Below, one piece after another: positions 17,535-26,561 of a stretch of 64,000 nt of DNA; position 1 is the stretch's first letter, and every line of letters starts with the position of its first letter. The stretch spans positions 186,001 through 250,000 of the forward strand of contig CAWJKP010000008.1 of assembly GCA_963843465.1 (NCBI GenBank), written 5' to 3'. The DNA comes from CAWJKP01 sp963843465 (GTDB lineage: Bacteria > Planctomycetota > Planctomycetia > Pirellulales > Thermoguttaceae). The translations under genes were made by a program, and so were the position numbers. The notes beneath the pieces were generated by a model. That model was not told the DNA's origin. It saw only the letters and a list, made by a program, of their open reading frames with translations, and made no database searches.

Positions 17535-19327
17535 TCAAGGGGGCGATCCGTCCCACCGGCCGGTATTCGCTTGAAACACCCGCTCGGCGGCCTGCGCGGC
17601 GCGCATCGTGACCCGATAGACGTTGATGCCCAGCATACGATCGTCCTTCGATCCCGGCGATAGTTCCTTGGGCACCCAGCCACGGCAACGTACTTCCAAG
17701 GCGATATGGCCGGAAGCCGTAGCCGGCAACTCGGCGGTAACAATGGACTTGCCGGGGAGGATCGAGGCGATTCGTTTGCCGTCAAGATAGAGGCCCGCGT
17801 CAGGCGAAGCGGCCGGCTTCGGCGCGATAACCCAGATCGCGATCCGGTAAGGCTTGTCGGCGATCACGGGCAGGTCCAGGCGAGACACGCTTTCGGACCA
17901 CCGCGTCCCGGCCGCGCCCGTATCGGCCGCGGCCGGTTCCCGGGCGTGCCAGCCGCCGCTGAGGAAATAGCCGTCGCCGCCGACGCCCACGTCGACGCGG
18001 TAGTGCGATTTTGCTCCGGGTGAGCTTTCCACGGGGTTCTTCTCGTTGGCCAGGGATTCGACGGGGATTGCCGACCGATTGTCGACGCGGAAACCGCCGT
18101 TGGCCTGGTTTCCCGTGAGAATGGCCGATCGGACGCCCTCTCCCACCAGCACATCCGTTCCTTCCTGGGCGAAGGTGCAACCCTGGATGATGGCCTTTCC
18201 GGCTTCGAGGTGGATGGCCGGCGATCCTCGCGCATGGTTGTCCCACTCGACGAAATGGCAGGCACTGAAGGTGGCCTGGCCGGATGGATTGCGGATCCAG
18301 GCGCAGCGATCAAGCGGTCCCCAGAAGGAGCAATTGACCAGACTCACCTTGCCTTCGACCAGGGGGCCGACTTCCAGGCCGACGGAGTCGGTGCTCCCCC
18401 AGCGTCCGACGAATTCTCCGTTGGTAATCAGCAACCCGGGAGCCTGGGCTTGCTCGACCAGCACGGCTCGGCGGCAGGAATCGGCCCCCAAACCCAGAAA
18501 ATTGCCGTTGGCGCTCCCTTTCTCGGATGCGGAAAACTTGTAGCCGACTCCGTAGCCGAAGCAGAACGTGTTGCAGACGTAGTGCCAGTCCGTGCGGGCC
18601 AGCTCGAAGGCGACCCCTTGCGTGTTGATCCATTGGCAGTAGGGATCGTCAGCTCGATAGGCTACGCCGAAGGGCCAGAAGTGGACGTTCTCGATGCGGC
18701 CGATATCGTAGCACTGATCCACGAAGATTCCACGGTGGCTGGGATATCCGGTCACGTTGCGGATCAAATGCCTCGCCGCCCGCACCAACGTGATCGCGTC
18801 GTAGGGGTTGAGAAAGCAACAGTCGCCGACGCCGACATTCTCGGTATCGTGCGATTCCACGCACGGCGGATAGGGCACCGGCGGAACGTCGCTTTGCTTC
18901 CACTCCGGATAGATCACCGCCAGGCCGGAGATGGCGGCATTGCTGCCGGCCAGGCGGATGAAGGGAGGCCCGCCCGCCTTGCCGCGCCCGGCGAAAGCCA
19001 GGAGCACGGATCCGTCGGGTTTGGGATCATCCTTCCTGGCGATGGTCGGCGGCACGTGATAGGTCCCTTGAAGCGTCACACCCTGGGGAACGGACAACGT
19101 GCCACGGAGGCAATATCGTCCCGCCGGGACTTCCACGATTCCTCCTCCCGCATTTCTTGCCGCATCCAACGCCTTTTGGAAGACGGCCGTGGCGTCCGTC
19201 ACACCGTCGGCCAGGGCGCCCATCTCCGCCACGTTCCAACGAACCGGTGACGGAGCGGCGCCGTGCGCTCGCTCAACGTGACGCAGGTCATCAGGGCAGC
19301 GACAACCCAGATCTGTGGCTTTGGCAT
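17535..19327 (-). CDS. Pectate-lyase-superfamily (beta-helix) secreted protein
   Basis: A right-handed beta-helix protein: the opening NVAEMGALADGVTDATAVFQ is the Pectate_lyase_3/GH55-type entry motif, followed by AGGGIVEVPAGRYCLRGTLS. Short strand-turn repeats then run to about residue 480 and a C-terminal jelly-roll-like domain ends the protein. The literal long frame extends to 19508 with an unconvincing N-terminus. The ATG at 19327 instead has AAGGACAG before it and encodes MPKPQIWVVAALMTCVTLSE, a good signal peptide. The two frames join if one base is missing near 19262, so I place the start at 19327. Probable role: extracellular polysaccharide lyase or hydrolase; catalytic residues not identified. 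Confidence 0.75.
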
Positions 19328-19549
19328 ACTTCTGTCCTTGGTTATGGTTCAAGGTTTCTGGGCCTGCGCGGAAACCGCCGCGGAGGTCCGACTGGATCTC
19401 GGGCGAACTTCGGGGCAACTGCTTCCACGGGCGGTGAGGCCGGAGTCCACCCCAACTCGCCGCTCTCGTCATCCTACTATCATACGCCGGAGAAGTCCGC
19501 ACAAGCAAAGGCTTGGTGGGGCTCGCTGCGCTCGACCCAGCCTGCCGGC

Positions 19550-20338
19550 TCAGAACAGCGCCGGCTCCGGCACGACGCAGAGCGGCGCGTCGTGCGTCGG
19601 ATTGTTGACGTAAGTGCTCACCCGATAGGCCGCCATCGCCTCGCTGGGGTAAGGACGCAACAGCGGCAACAGCGACTCGGGCGAGTCCAACGAGGGATCG
19701 AGCCAGCGGGCATACTCAGCCTCGGGCAGGATTACCGGCATGCGGTCGTGGATCGGCCGCATCAGCTCGTTGGCCTCGGTGGTCACCAACGCGCAGGACT
19801 GAAGCGTCTCCTCCTCGAGACCCTGCCAGTGCTCCCAAAGTCCGGCGAAGGCGAAAGGCCGGTCGCTGCGAAGGTGGATGAAGTAGGGCCGCTTCTTGCC
19901 GTCCAGCCGCTGCCACTCGTAAAAACCGTCGGCCAACACCAGGCAGCGGCGGCGGCGAAAGGCGGCGCGATAGGCCGGCTTCTGGGCCACGGTCTCCGCC
20001 CGGACGTTGATCATGCGGCTGCCGGCGGAACGCTCTTTGGCCCAACTGGGCACCAGACCCCAGTGCATCCAGATCAGCTCCCGAGAGGAGCCTGGGGAAG
20101 CCGCGGCGACGGTCGCCGCCGGCTGCACGGCGACGATGGTCGCCACCGGCTGCACGGCGACGATGGTCGCCACCGGCTGCACGGCGACGATGGTCGCCAC
20201 CGGCTGCACGGCGACGATGGTCGCCACCGGCTGCGTGGGGGCGATGTTGTAGGCGGGGGTAAAGGGGGCCACCTCGAACAGCGAGAACTGTTCGGCGATC
20301 ACGCCGGCCGGGGCTCGGAGGGTGAATCGTCCGCACAT
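19550..20338 (-). CDS. SRAP/YedK (HMCES-like) abasic-site DNA-protein crosslinker
   Basis: 262 residues starting MCGRFTL, so Cys2 is the crosslinking nucleophile once Met1 is removed. Further family motifs are YNIAPTQPV, HWGLVPSW, MINVRAETV, the catalytic-site strand CLVLADGFYEWQ, and FAFAGLWEHW with the histidine-containing MRPIHDRMPVILP. SRAP proteins shield abasic sites in single-stranded DNA by forming a thiazolidine with the N-terminal Cys. Between the YNIAPTQPV strand and the HWGLVP strand lies a fourfold 9-residue repeat (QPVATIVAV), encoded by a 27-bp tandem array. The open frame extends upstream to 20584 but MCGRF fixes the start. Confidence 0.93.
   Translation of the reverse strand: MCGRFTLRAPAGVIAEQFSLFEVAPFTPAYNIAPTQPVATIVAVQPVATIVAVQPVATIVAVQPVATIVAVQPAATVAAASPGSSRELIWMHWGLVPSWAKERSAGSRMINVRAETVAQKPAYRAAFRRRRCLVLADGFYEWQRLDGKKRPYFIHLRSDRPFAFAGLWEHWQGLEEETLQSCALVTTEANELMRPIHDRMPVILPEAEYARWLDPSLDSPESLLPLLRPYPSEAMAAYRVSTYVNNPTHDAPLCVVPEPALF
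20121..20228. repeat. Four perfect 27-bp tandem repeats inside the SRAP gene
   Basis: Unit start GGCTGCACGGCGACGATGGT; copies at 20121, 20148, 20175 and 20202 are identical by eye, with degenerate partial copies on both sides. The unit is nine codons, so the SRAP frame is preserved. Confidence 0.95.
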
Positions 20339-20361
20339 TTGCTCAATTATACGCCGGCCAT

Positions 20362-20415
20362 CGTACTCGTCACGCTCCGCGTGACGCGGGCCCTCGCGCG
20401 GAGCGTGAGGAATAC
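20362..20415. repeat. 54-bp double-hairpin element, copy A
   Basis: Two adjacent hairpins, CGTCACG.../CGTGACG and CCTC..CGC-GGA-GCG..GAGG. It agrees at 43 of 54 positions with the element at 23832-23885 when aligned by hand. It overlaps the last codons and stop of the pseudo-receiver gene. Confidence 0.8.
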
Positions 20416-21218
20416 GGCGCCGGCCAAACCGCGTCCAACTGCCAGAAAAGATCTTCCAACAACAGCGGCTTGGCCAGCACCGCCGCCGCCCCCGCCGCCA
20501 GGGCCCGGTCGCGGTCTTCCACGCGGGGAAAGTCCAAGAGCACCACCACCGGCGCGGGCCGGACCACCGCCGCCAGCCGCGCAAGCTCGGCCAGCTCGTG
20601 GTCCTGGCAGTCCGTGCCGTCGAACAACAGGGCGTCGGCCGCCGCGCCCCGGTCGCATGGACCGGCCGCCGCAGAAAGCCGCACGGGCGTGTAACCGCGG
20701 AGGCGGCAGGCGTCGGCCAGCCAGGCGTGCATCTCGGCCCAAGGCGAGTGAATGGCCACCCGTCCCCGCCGCTGCTGCCAGGGCCGATCGGCCATCGCCA
20801 ACAGTCGCTCCTCTTCGCTGGCCGTGACCGGCAGAGACCAGTTCGAGGTCTGCCCGCCGTCCAGGCGGCGGAGATCCTCAGCGGCGCGGGGCAGCCATTG
20901 GTGCCAGTAGAGCCGAATGGCGGCCGGCCAGGGTTTGCCCGTGCGCGTCTCCCCTTCGCACCAGGGGCCCAGGAGTCCGACCACCCGGGCCAGCGGCGCC
21001 AGCCTGCGGAGGCGCTCGATCGCTGCGGCGGAGAACTCCCCGGGAAAGGCCTGGGCGACGACGATCAGGTCCGGCGTGGTCCGTCCCGAGGCGATCGCAT
21101 CGGCCGCGGCCGCGGCGTCGGACACTCCGAGAAGATCCCCCAGCCGCCGCGCCGCCTCTTGGGCCTCGCGGAACTCGGCCCGGTTGAGATCACCGATAAG
21201 GAGTATGGAAAGCGCCAT
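20370..21218 (-). CDS. Double pseudo-receiver domain protein
   Basis: 282 residues in two similar halves. The first begins SILLIGDLNRAEFREAQEAA and continues to DLIVVAQAFPGEF and LARVVGLLGPWC. The second starts RGRVAIHSPWAEMHAWLADA, continues ADALLFDGTDCQDHELAELA, APVVVLLDFPRVEDRDRALA, and ends AAVLAKPLLLEDLFWQLDAV. The spacing of strands and the terminal Lys-Pro (AKP) match CheY-like receivers. The phosphorylatable acidic pocket is not intact in the first half, so at least that half is probably a pseudo-receiver. No output domain follows. The final residues SSRSARGPASRGA derive from a palindromic element (20362-20415), so the native C-terminus may have been replaced. Confidence 0.6.
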   Translation of the reverse strand: MALSILLIGDLNRAEFREAQEAARRLGDLLGVSDAAAAADAIASGRTTPDLIVVAQAFPGEFSAAAIERLRRLAPLARVVGLLGPWCEGETRTGKPWPAAIRLYWHQWLPRAAEDLRRLDGGQTSNWSLPVTASEEERLLAMADRPWQQRRGRVAIHSPWAEMHAWLADACRLRGYTPVRLSAAAGPCDRGAAADALLFDGTDCQDHELAELARLAAVVRPAPVVVLLDFPRVEDRDRALAAGAAAVLAKPLLLEDLFWQLDAVWPAPYSSRSARGPASRGA

Positions 21219-21238
21219 GCTTATTACCCGCGAATGGC

Positions 21239-21298
21239 AGCAGGCATACGCCGTGTGCCGACCGCCGATTACGGCACACGGCGTGTGCCTGCCGCCTT
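21239..21298. repeat. Palindromic element, CACGGCGTGTGCC family
   Basis: Inverted repeat with arms GCAGGCATACGCCGTGTGCC and GGCACACGGCGTGTGCCTGC around a short centre, between two minus-strand genes. Same family as 29988, 31456, 42569 and 51467. Confidence 0.85.
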
Positions 21299-21300
21299 GG

Positions 21301-22011
21301 CTACCCGGGCAATTCGTTCTCGGTCTTGGAGATCAACTCGTGTGCCGCTTGCGCATCGGGGACCTCGCGCAGCGCCGCGAGGAATCCGGGGGAGCCGAGG
21401 ATGCGGCTGAGCCGGGCCAGAGTCCGCAGGTGGCCGCGGTCGTCGACGGAGCAGATCAGGAAAAAGACGTTGGTGAGCGTGCCGTGGCCGGCCCCGAAGG
21501 GGATGCCGGTGGTGGTCCGTCCCAGGGCCAAGAAGGCCTGGCCGAGGATGCTGGACATCGGCCGCCGAGGGTGGAGCAGGGCCACGCCGTTGTCCAGGGC
21601 CGTGGGAAACATCTCTTCGCGCGTGCGAATCGCCTCGGCCATCCTGTCCGGGTCCCAGAGCCAGCCGGTCGCTGAAGCCTTCTCGACCATGGTCTGGAAG
21701 ACCGAGTTGCGGGTGCGTGCGGGCAGGGGGATGGCGATGGCCTCAACGGGCAACATTTGGGCGATCACAATCTCCGGCGGCGCCGCGCCGTGCGCCCTTT
21801 GCAGGACGCCCTCGAAGTGGAGCAGCTCCTCCTCGTCCGACAGTCCGATCCGTTCCTCCAACCAGTGGTGCATTTCGGCGTGGGAGAACCGCCATTGCCC
21901 GCCGACTTTTCGTCCCGGCAGTTTGCCACGGTCTGCCAGCCGCACCACCTGTTGGGGCAAAAGGTGCAGGTAGGCGGCCAGGCTGTCGATATCGAAGTCG
22001 TCGTGCGACAC
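21301..22011 (-). CDS. Excisionase-type HTH fused to PTS EIIA domain
   Basis: 236 residues from a GTG at 22011 with GGAG nine bases upstream. The frame is open far upstream but only through repeat DNA. Residues 1-60 are a MerR/excisionase-like helix-turn-helix (LAAYLHLLPQQVVRLADRGK and then RKVGGQWRFSHAEMHHWL). The rest is an EIIA domain of the fructose/mannitol-Ntr type: VFQTMVEKASATGWLWD, the phospho-His region NGVALLHPRRPMSSILGQAF, and TNVFFLICSVDDRGHLRTLA. No EI, HPr or permease gene is nearby. The combination suggests a DNA-binding regulator whose output depends on PTS-like phosphorylation, rather than sugar uptake. Confidence 0.85.
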   Translation of the reverse strand: MSHDDFDIDSLAAYLHLLPQQVVRLADRGKLPGRKVGGQWRFSHAEMHHWLEERIGLSDEEELLHFEGVLQRAHGAAPPEIVIAQMLPVEAIAIPLPARTRNSVFQTMVEKASATGWLWDPDRMAEAIRTREEMFPTALDNGVALLHPRRPMSSILGQAFLALGRTTTGIPFGAGHGTLTNVFFLICSVDDRGHLRTLARLSRILGSPGFLAALREVPDAQAAHELISKTENELPG

Positions 22012-22604
22012 CCGAGCACTCCAGCAACGGACCGATATGGTAGCAGACGGCCTGTGCATTTTCGCCCGCGGCCTGGCGAACGTCAACGGGCGATGGTAGG
22101 GTGGGACAAGCTCGCTTGGGCGAGCGCCGGCCCACCATTCCTGCCGGCTCTCGGTGGGCCATCGGCCGCCACGGCGGCCTTGTCCCACCCTACCCGCCAC
22201 CCGTGGGATACAGAAAGCACGGGCAAGAATGCCCATGCTACGCCTCAAGAAACCACGCCGCCCCGGGGGCCGGCCGGGGCGGTAAGCTGGTGGCCGCAAC
22301 CGACACGGCTGGGTGTTCCATCCCGAGAATCTCCGTTCGACCCGTCGAACGGAAAGCGGGGTGTAGGGCGTCAGGCCCGATTCTTCCTCGGTTCTGCCGA
22401 GGTCAACGCCCGCGTGGGCGAAAGGACCGCCCACGATGGCTCCTGCGGACGCCGGCGCACCGGGATCGGCCGGAGCCACTCTTGTCGGGCCCACGAACGC
22501 CTGTCTGACGCTCCCTGCCAGTCGTGCCGTTGCCGGCCAATTCAAGTATTGCCAACTTGCCCGCTCAGAACAATAACCCGAAAGAGTGTGGCGGACCCCG
22601 ACGA
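22012..22604. other. 593-bp gene-free region with palindromic repeats
   Basis: It contains a large inverted repeat at 22094-22196 (arms TAGGGTGGGACAAGC and GCGGCCTTGTCCCACCCTAC). A smaller hairpin AGCACGGGCAAGAATGCCCATGCTA follows near 22217-22241, broken here as AGCACGGGC / GCCCATGCT. The remainder (22260-22604) has no recognised gene or structure. Confidence 0.7.
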
Positions 22605-23813
22605 TCACTTCTTCCCTTGCTGCGGTGTCGGTTTCAACGTTTCCGGTCCCATGAACACGGGGTACTGCCGCATGGCGGCGTACCACTTGTTCCAGGCCAC
22701 GGGGTCGAACGAGCCGCCTTCGATCGTGGGCGCCTGCGGAACGCCGTGCTCCTCGTTCCATCGCCGAGCCCAGGAGGCCAACTGCGCGATCGCCGCCGTC
22801 TTTCGCGCCGCGTCGCCGCCTTGCGCAGCCGACATCAACGCTCGCACGCGGTCCTCCGGCGGGCCCCAGTCGAGCAGGGCTCGAATCCGGTCGCAGGCAG
22901 CGGCGTTTGGCTGGAGCAGGGCGTCGGCTGCCGTCTGGTCGACGTTGGTCTTGACGGATTTCGCAACGACTTTTTCCAGGCTCGGCTCGTAGTCGCTGCG
23001 GATTTGAAAGCGCGCGGTGCTGGGCGTCTTCGCACGGCCCAGCACGAATTCCACCCGGTCGTCCCTTTCAAGGTAGGAAATCGGCGCGGAGGTCAACCCT
23101 TGCAGGAGCCCTAGATAGGCCACTTTCTCATGCGTGGTAGCCTTCGGCGCCAGGAAATCGGCGACGCACTTGGCTGCCTCGTGGAGATGCTGGACCTTGA
23201 AGCCGGCCCATTCATCGGGGTGGACGGGCACGTCGATGCGGATCGACTGGCCGTCGAGTCTGATCCAGGTGTGCCCCTGCCGGGCCGCGGTGCAAATCCG
23301 GTCGACCGTCCGCTTCATCGTCTCGTCGGAGACCGGCGACGCTTCCAGGATTTGGCGGCTGATCAGGCCATTGGCCTTGGCAAGAAACTCGCTCGCCCGG
23401 GGCACCGTGATCCGCTGAACCGCGCCGATGCGGCCGTCCGGCTCACGATAGTAACCGACGGCTTCGGTCTTCAACGACAGGAAGAGCCGGGCCCAATCCC
23501 TTTCGAGCAACTCCGGTCCGCTCTTCTCTGCCTTTTCATCTGCCTTCTTACGCAGTTCGGCCATGTCCAACTGGAACGGCCAGTCGAGAAGCATCACGTT
23601 GCCCTCGCGGACAAACGGGGGGATCTGCTCGGTCCCCTTGCCGTTGTTGTCGTTGCCGGAATCGTGAATGCCATCGTAGTCGATGAGAACTTGCAACTCG
23701 TCCTTCGCCCGGTCGTAGCACCAGGTGATCCGCTGGCCGGTCAACTGGACGCAGCCTGGCAGGAGGACCAACAGGACCGCCAGCAGCCGCCATCGAAACC
23801 GGGACCGTCTCAT
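22605..23813 (-). CDS. Lipoprotein of unknown function
   Basis: 402 residues from the ATG at 23813, chosen because AAGGAG stands 8 bp before it. The N-terminus MRRSRFRWRLLAVLLVLLPG is followed by Cys, a clear lipobox, so the protein should be lipidated and face the periplasm. The mature part has no domain I recognise. It contains acidic and Asn-rich DGIHDSGNDNNGKGTEQIPP near the start, a central helical part rich in charged residues, and a Trp-rich C-terminal segment (WARRWNEEHG, FDPVAWNKWYAAMRQYPVF). It lies 72 bp downstream of the SGNH esterase gene on the same strand, separated by a double-hairpin repeat. No function assigned. Confidence 0.75.
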   Translation of the reverse strand: MRRSRFRWRLLAVLLVLLPGCVQLTGQRITWCYDRAKDELQVLIDYDGIHDSGNDNNGKGTEQIPPFVREGNVMLLDWPFQLDMAELRKKADEKAEKSGPELLERDWARLFLSLKTEAVGYYREPDGRIGAVQRITVPRASEFLAKANGLISRQILEASPVSDETMKRTVDRICTAARQGHTWIRLDGQSIRIDVPVHPDEWAGFKVQHLHEAAKCVADFLAPKATTHEKVAYLGLLQGLTSAPISYLERDDRVEFVLGRAKTPSTARFQIRSDYEPSLEKVVAKSVKTNVDQTAADALLQPNAAACDRIRALLDWGPPEDRVRALMSAAQGGDAARKTAAIAQLASWARRWNEEHGVPQAPTIEGGSFDPVAWNKWYAAMRQYPVFMGPETLKPTPQQGKK

Positions 23814-23831
23814 GGAAAGTCTCCTTGGGTC

Positions 23832-23885
23832 CGTATTCGTCACGCCTTGCGTGACGTTATCCCTCTCGCGGAGCGAGAGGAGTAC
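23832..23885. repeat. 54-bp double-hairpin element, copy B
   Basis: Same layout and length as 20362-20415. The position that is a G:T wobble in the second hairpin of copy A is a T:A pair here, a compensatory change supporting selection on structure. It lies between two minus-strand genes and could act as a transcription attenuator or mRNA end. Confidence 0.8.
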
Positions 23886-25084
23886 TCAATTTGCCACGAA
23901 CTTGACGATCCGCGCGGCATGGCCCTGGCTGCGGGTCTTGTCGCTGACGCGCAGCGTGAGCGTGTGCCGGCCGGGCACAGCTCGGCGGCGAAGATCACGG
24001 TCCGCGGGTAGTGCAGGCCGGCGCTGAAGCGGTGATAGAGATCGACGTCCACCCACGGGCCTTCGTCCAGCCGGGCTTCGACGACCCCGGCATCCGGCCC
24101 CGCCAGAACATAGGCCCCCACGGCCGTTCCGCTGAACTCCAGCGTGAGCAGGGCGCCGGGCTCGTCGGCCGAGAGCAGGGGAATCCCGGTGAATCGCGAG
24201 CGGGTGGCCCCCTTGAGCTTGGACCAATCCGGTACGCCCAGCTTCCAGCCGCCGCGGACGACGGCCTGGCCCGGATCGATGAAGCGGCCCCGCTGGTAGT
24301 TCAACGGGTCCAACGGCTGGGGCTGGGAGTGCGGGACCGGCTCCTCGCCGACTGCCGGCGGCCGGCTCCACGCCCGGTCGAAAAGGCCCTCGATCATCCG
24401 CGCCGCGATCGCATTGCCCAACGGCGCCGGGTGGACGCCGCCGTACTGGGCCCAGGTCAGCCGGCCCGACACGATCCGCCCGGCCACCTCCCGCGCAAGG
24501 TTCACCGTGGAAACGGCATAGTGCTCGGCCACTTCCTCGTGGGCCGCGATCGAAAGCGGCGTCTTGCCGGCGCGGAGCGTCGCCAGCATCTCGGGGTTGA
24601 CAAAGTAGGTGATCACCAGGTCCATCCGCGGGTTGCGGGCCAGGCACTGCCGCACGATGCCTTCCATGCCGCGGATGCACTCCTGGCGGCTATGGGCTGC
24701 GTCCTGGTCGTCGTTGACGGCGAACTCGATGAACAGCAGGTCGACCGGGCCCTTGTCCAGCACGTCGGTCGCGAGCCGGAAGGCCCCCGTCGTCGAGCAG
24801 GTCGACGCCACGCCCGCCTGGGTGAAGGTGAACCGGGTCTGCGGGAACCGCGCTTGGAGCCAGCGGCAGACCATCGGCCGGTAGCCGTCCATTTCCGTGA
24901 TCGAACCGCCGAGGAAGGCTACGTGTCCCTGCTTCTGGTGCTGGAAGCGAATGCGGCACTGGTCGAGGCTGCCCCGCAGATGAACGTTCTCTCCCGCAAT
25001 GGGTCCCTCGTCGGCCGCACGGGCGACGGCAGCCGCGCAGACCAAGGCCAGGACCATGGGCAGATGTTTTCGAGTGTCGTGCAT
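23886..25084 (-). CDS. SGNH/GDSL esterase with C-terminal beta domain (frameshifted)
   Basis: The ATG at 25084 begins a signal peptide (HLPMVLALVCAAAVARA). SGNH blocks are VAFLGGSITEMDGYRPMVCR (block I, nucleophile Ser), TCSTTGAF, FIEFAVNDDQD (block III Asn) and GGVHPAPLGNAIAARMIEG (Asp/His pair). The family deacylates carbohydrates or lipids outside the cytoplasm. After about residue 260 a beta-rich accessory domain follows (LTLEFSGTAVGAYVLAGPDA). Near 23972 the frame shifts: read with one more C in the run, the end is GRHTLTLRVSDKTRSQGHAA and then RIVKFVAN-stop at 23886; the unshifted frame runs into repeat DNA instead. Confidence 0.85.
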
Positions 25085-25150
25085 CACGCGCCGATTGTAG
25101 CAGGATCAATGCCGAAGTGAAAGCAAGCGGATTCTCGCGTTTCGCATCGA

Positions 25151-26053
25151 CTAAGACCACCGATGGCTCTTCTGTTTCCGGAAACCGGTGATGCGAATAA
25201 CGCCGTCCGGGAGAATGTCCATGACGGCGTAAGCGTTGTTCTCCGGTCCCGATCCTTCGACGACGGCGGACATGGTGCAGTAGTGCAGGCCGCCGACCTC
25301 CTGGTAGTTCCCCCAGTGATAGTGCCCCTGCAACACGGCCAGGACCTTGCCGGATGCCTCGAGGATTGTGCGAACCTCCGAGCCGTTCTTCACGCCGAAG
25401 GGCGGGACCACGTCGAGGCACTGATGGACGAAGACGATGCTCTTGTGGGCTGATTGACGAAGGTCGTCTTGCAGCCACTCCAATTCGGTGGGCGGGAGCT
25501 TGGCGTCGCCCCACGTGAAGTTCTTGCGACCATACGGCGCTCCCTCACTGTTGAAGCAGGCGTCGAGAATCACGAAATGGCAGCCCGCCGCATCGAACGA
25601 GTAGTAGGACTTCTGCTGCCCGACGATCCCCAGAAACTCGGGCTTCGTCAGGTTTTCCACGCAATGGTTCCCGAGCACGAAATGATGCTTGCCGGGGATG
25701 CCTGAGAACTCTTTGATGATCCGCGCGAGGTAGCCTTTCTCGGCATCCAGAGAGGCTGCCGAGTCGATCAGGTCGCCCAGGCAGACGGCAAGGTCCGGTT
25801 TCTCCTGGTCGAAACGCTTTGCCGCCTCGGCAACCTTCGCAATGGATTCTCGAAAGCAGCGGCTGCCACTGGGCAGCTTATCGGCGTAGTGGAGGTCCGT
25901 CACCAACCCGAGTCGCAGCTTGGGCTTGTCGCCGGCCGACGCAAGCAGACGGCCGGGCAACAGGGCGGAACCTGCCAGCAACAGCGTGCCGCCCTTGAGA
26001 AACGCCCTTCGACCCAGCCGTCGTACCGTCTTGTCTTCCTGTTGGTTGGACAT
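25151..26053 (-). CDS. Tat-exported calcineurin-like metallophosphoesterase
   Basis: 300 residues from the ATG at 26053, preceded by GGGAGG. A twin-arginine signal (RRLGRRAFLKGGTLLLAGSA) marks export of a folded protein. The metallophosphoesterase signature is complete: GLVTDLHYA (D-x-H), CLGDLIDSAAS (GDxxD), LGNHCVE (GNH), IVFVHQCLD (H) and LQGHYHWGN (GHxH). The protein is therefore expected to bind a dinuclear metal centre in the periplasm and to cleave phosphate esters or phosphodiesters. It stands 66 bp upstream of the esterase gene on the same strand and may be co-transcribed. Substrate unknown. Confidence 0.92.
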   Translation of the reverse strand: MSNQQEDKTVRRLGRRAFLKGGTLLLAGSALLPGRLLASAGDKPKLRLGLVTDLHYADKLPSGSRCFRESIAKVAEAAKRFDQEKPDLAVCLGDLIDSAASLDAEKGYLARIIKEFSGIPGKHHFVLGNHCVENLTKPEFLGIVGQQKSYYSFDAAGCHFVILDACFNSEGAPYGRKNFTWGDAKLPPTELEWLQDDLRQSAHKSIVFVHQCLDVVPPFGVKNGSEVRTILEASGKVLAVLQGHYHWGNYQEVGGLHYCTMSAVVEGSGPENNAYAVMDILPDGVIRITGFRKQKSHRWS

Positions 26054-26561
26054 GGTTTCCTCCCGAATAGGCATTGCCTGCCGATCAGCTATTGTAGCCA
26101 ACTCATGTCGTAAGCGTTCGGCCACGTCGGGGACTGGTCCATTTTTCGGCGAGAAGGCGCCTTTCGCCGTTGGACGTAAGGCCGAAAACATGGACCTGTC
26201 CCCCTGGCAGTGCCGAAGGGGACAGTCCCATTTTCGCGGCGATCACGACCGTTTGCAAGGCAACACCGTCTTCGCCGCGAAAATCGGGACAGTCCCCGTG
26301 AACGCTTACCTTATGCCCAGGCCGCAAAGGTTCCGGGAGTCTTGGGCCGACTGGTACCGGATGTTCTGCCAGGATACGGAAATCCGCGAGTTGCAGTCGC
26401 TGCTGGGCGCGTACCCCTTTTCCCCAAGAACGCCTTCGCCGCCCGAATAGATTGATAGGGACCTCAGTCGTCTCTCTGGCAAGGGTTGCCGCCCTTGGCA
26501 CAGATTGTTAGGATGGTGGGCAACGGGGAACTCCCCTCGGGACCGCTCGACGGGTGATGCT
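26054..26561. other. 508-bp divergent intergenic region with repeat DNA
   Basis: 26125-26310 is repeat-like, with internal inverted segments. The block GGCCGAAAACATGGACCTGT ... GGGGACAGTCCC (26185-26235) recurs almost unchanged at 60533-60582. 26310-26561 contains no recognised gene; it must hold the kinase promoter. Confidence 0.6.
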
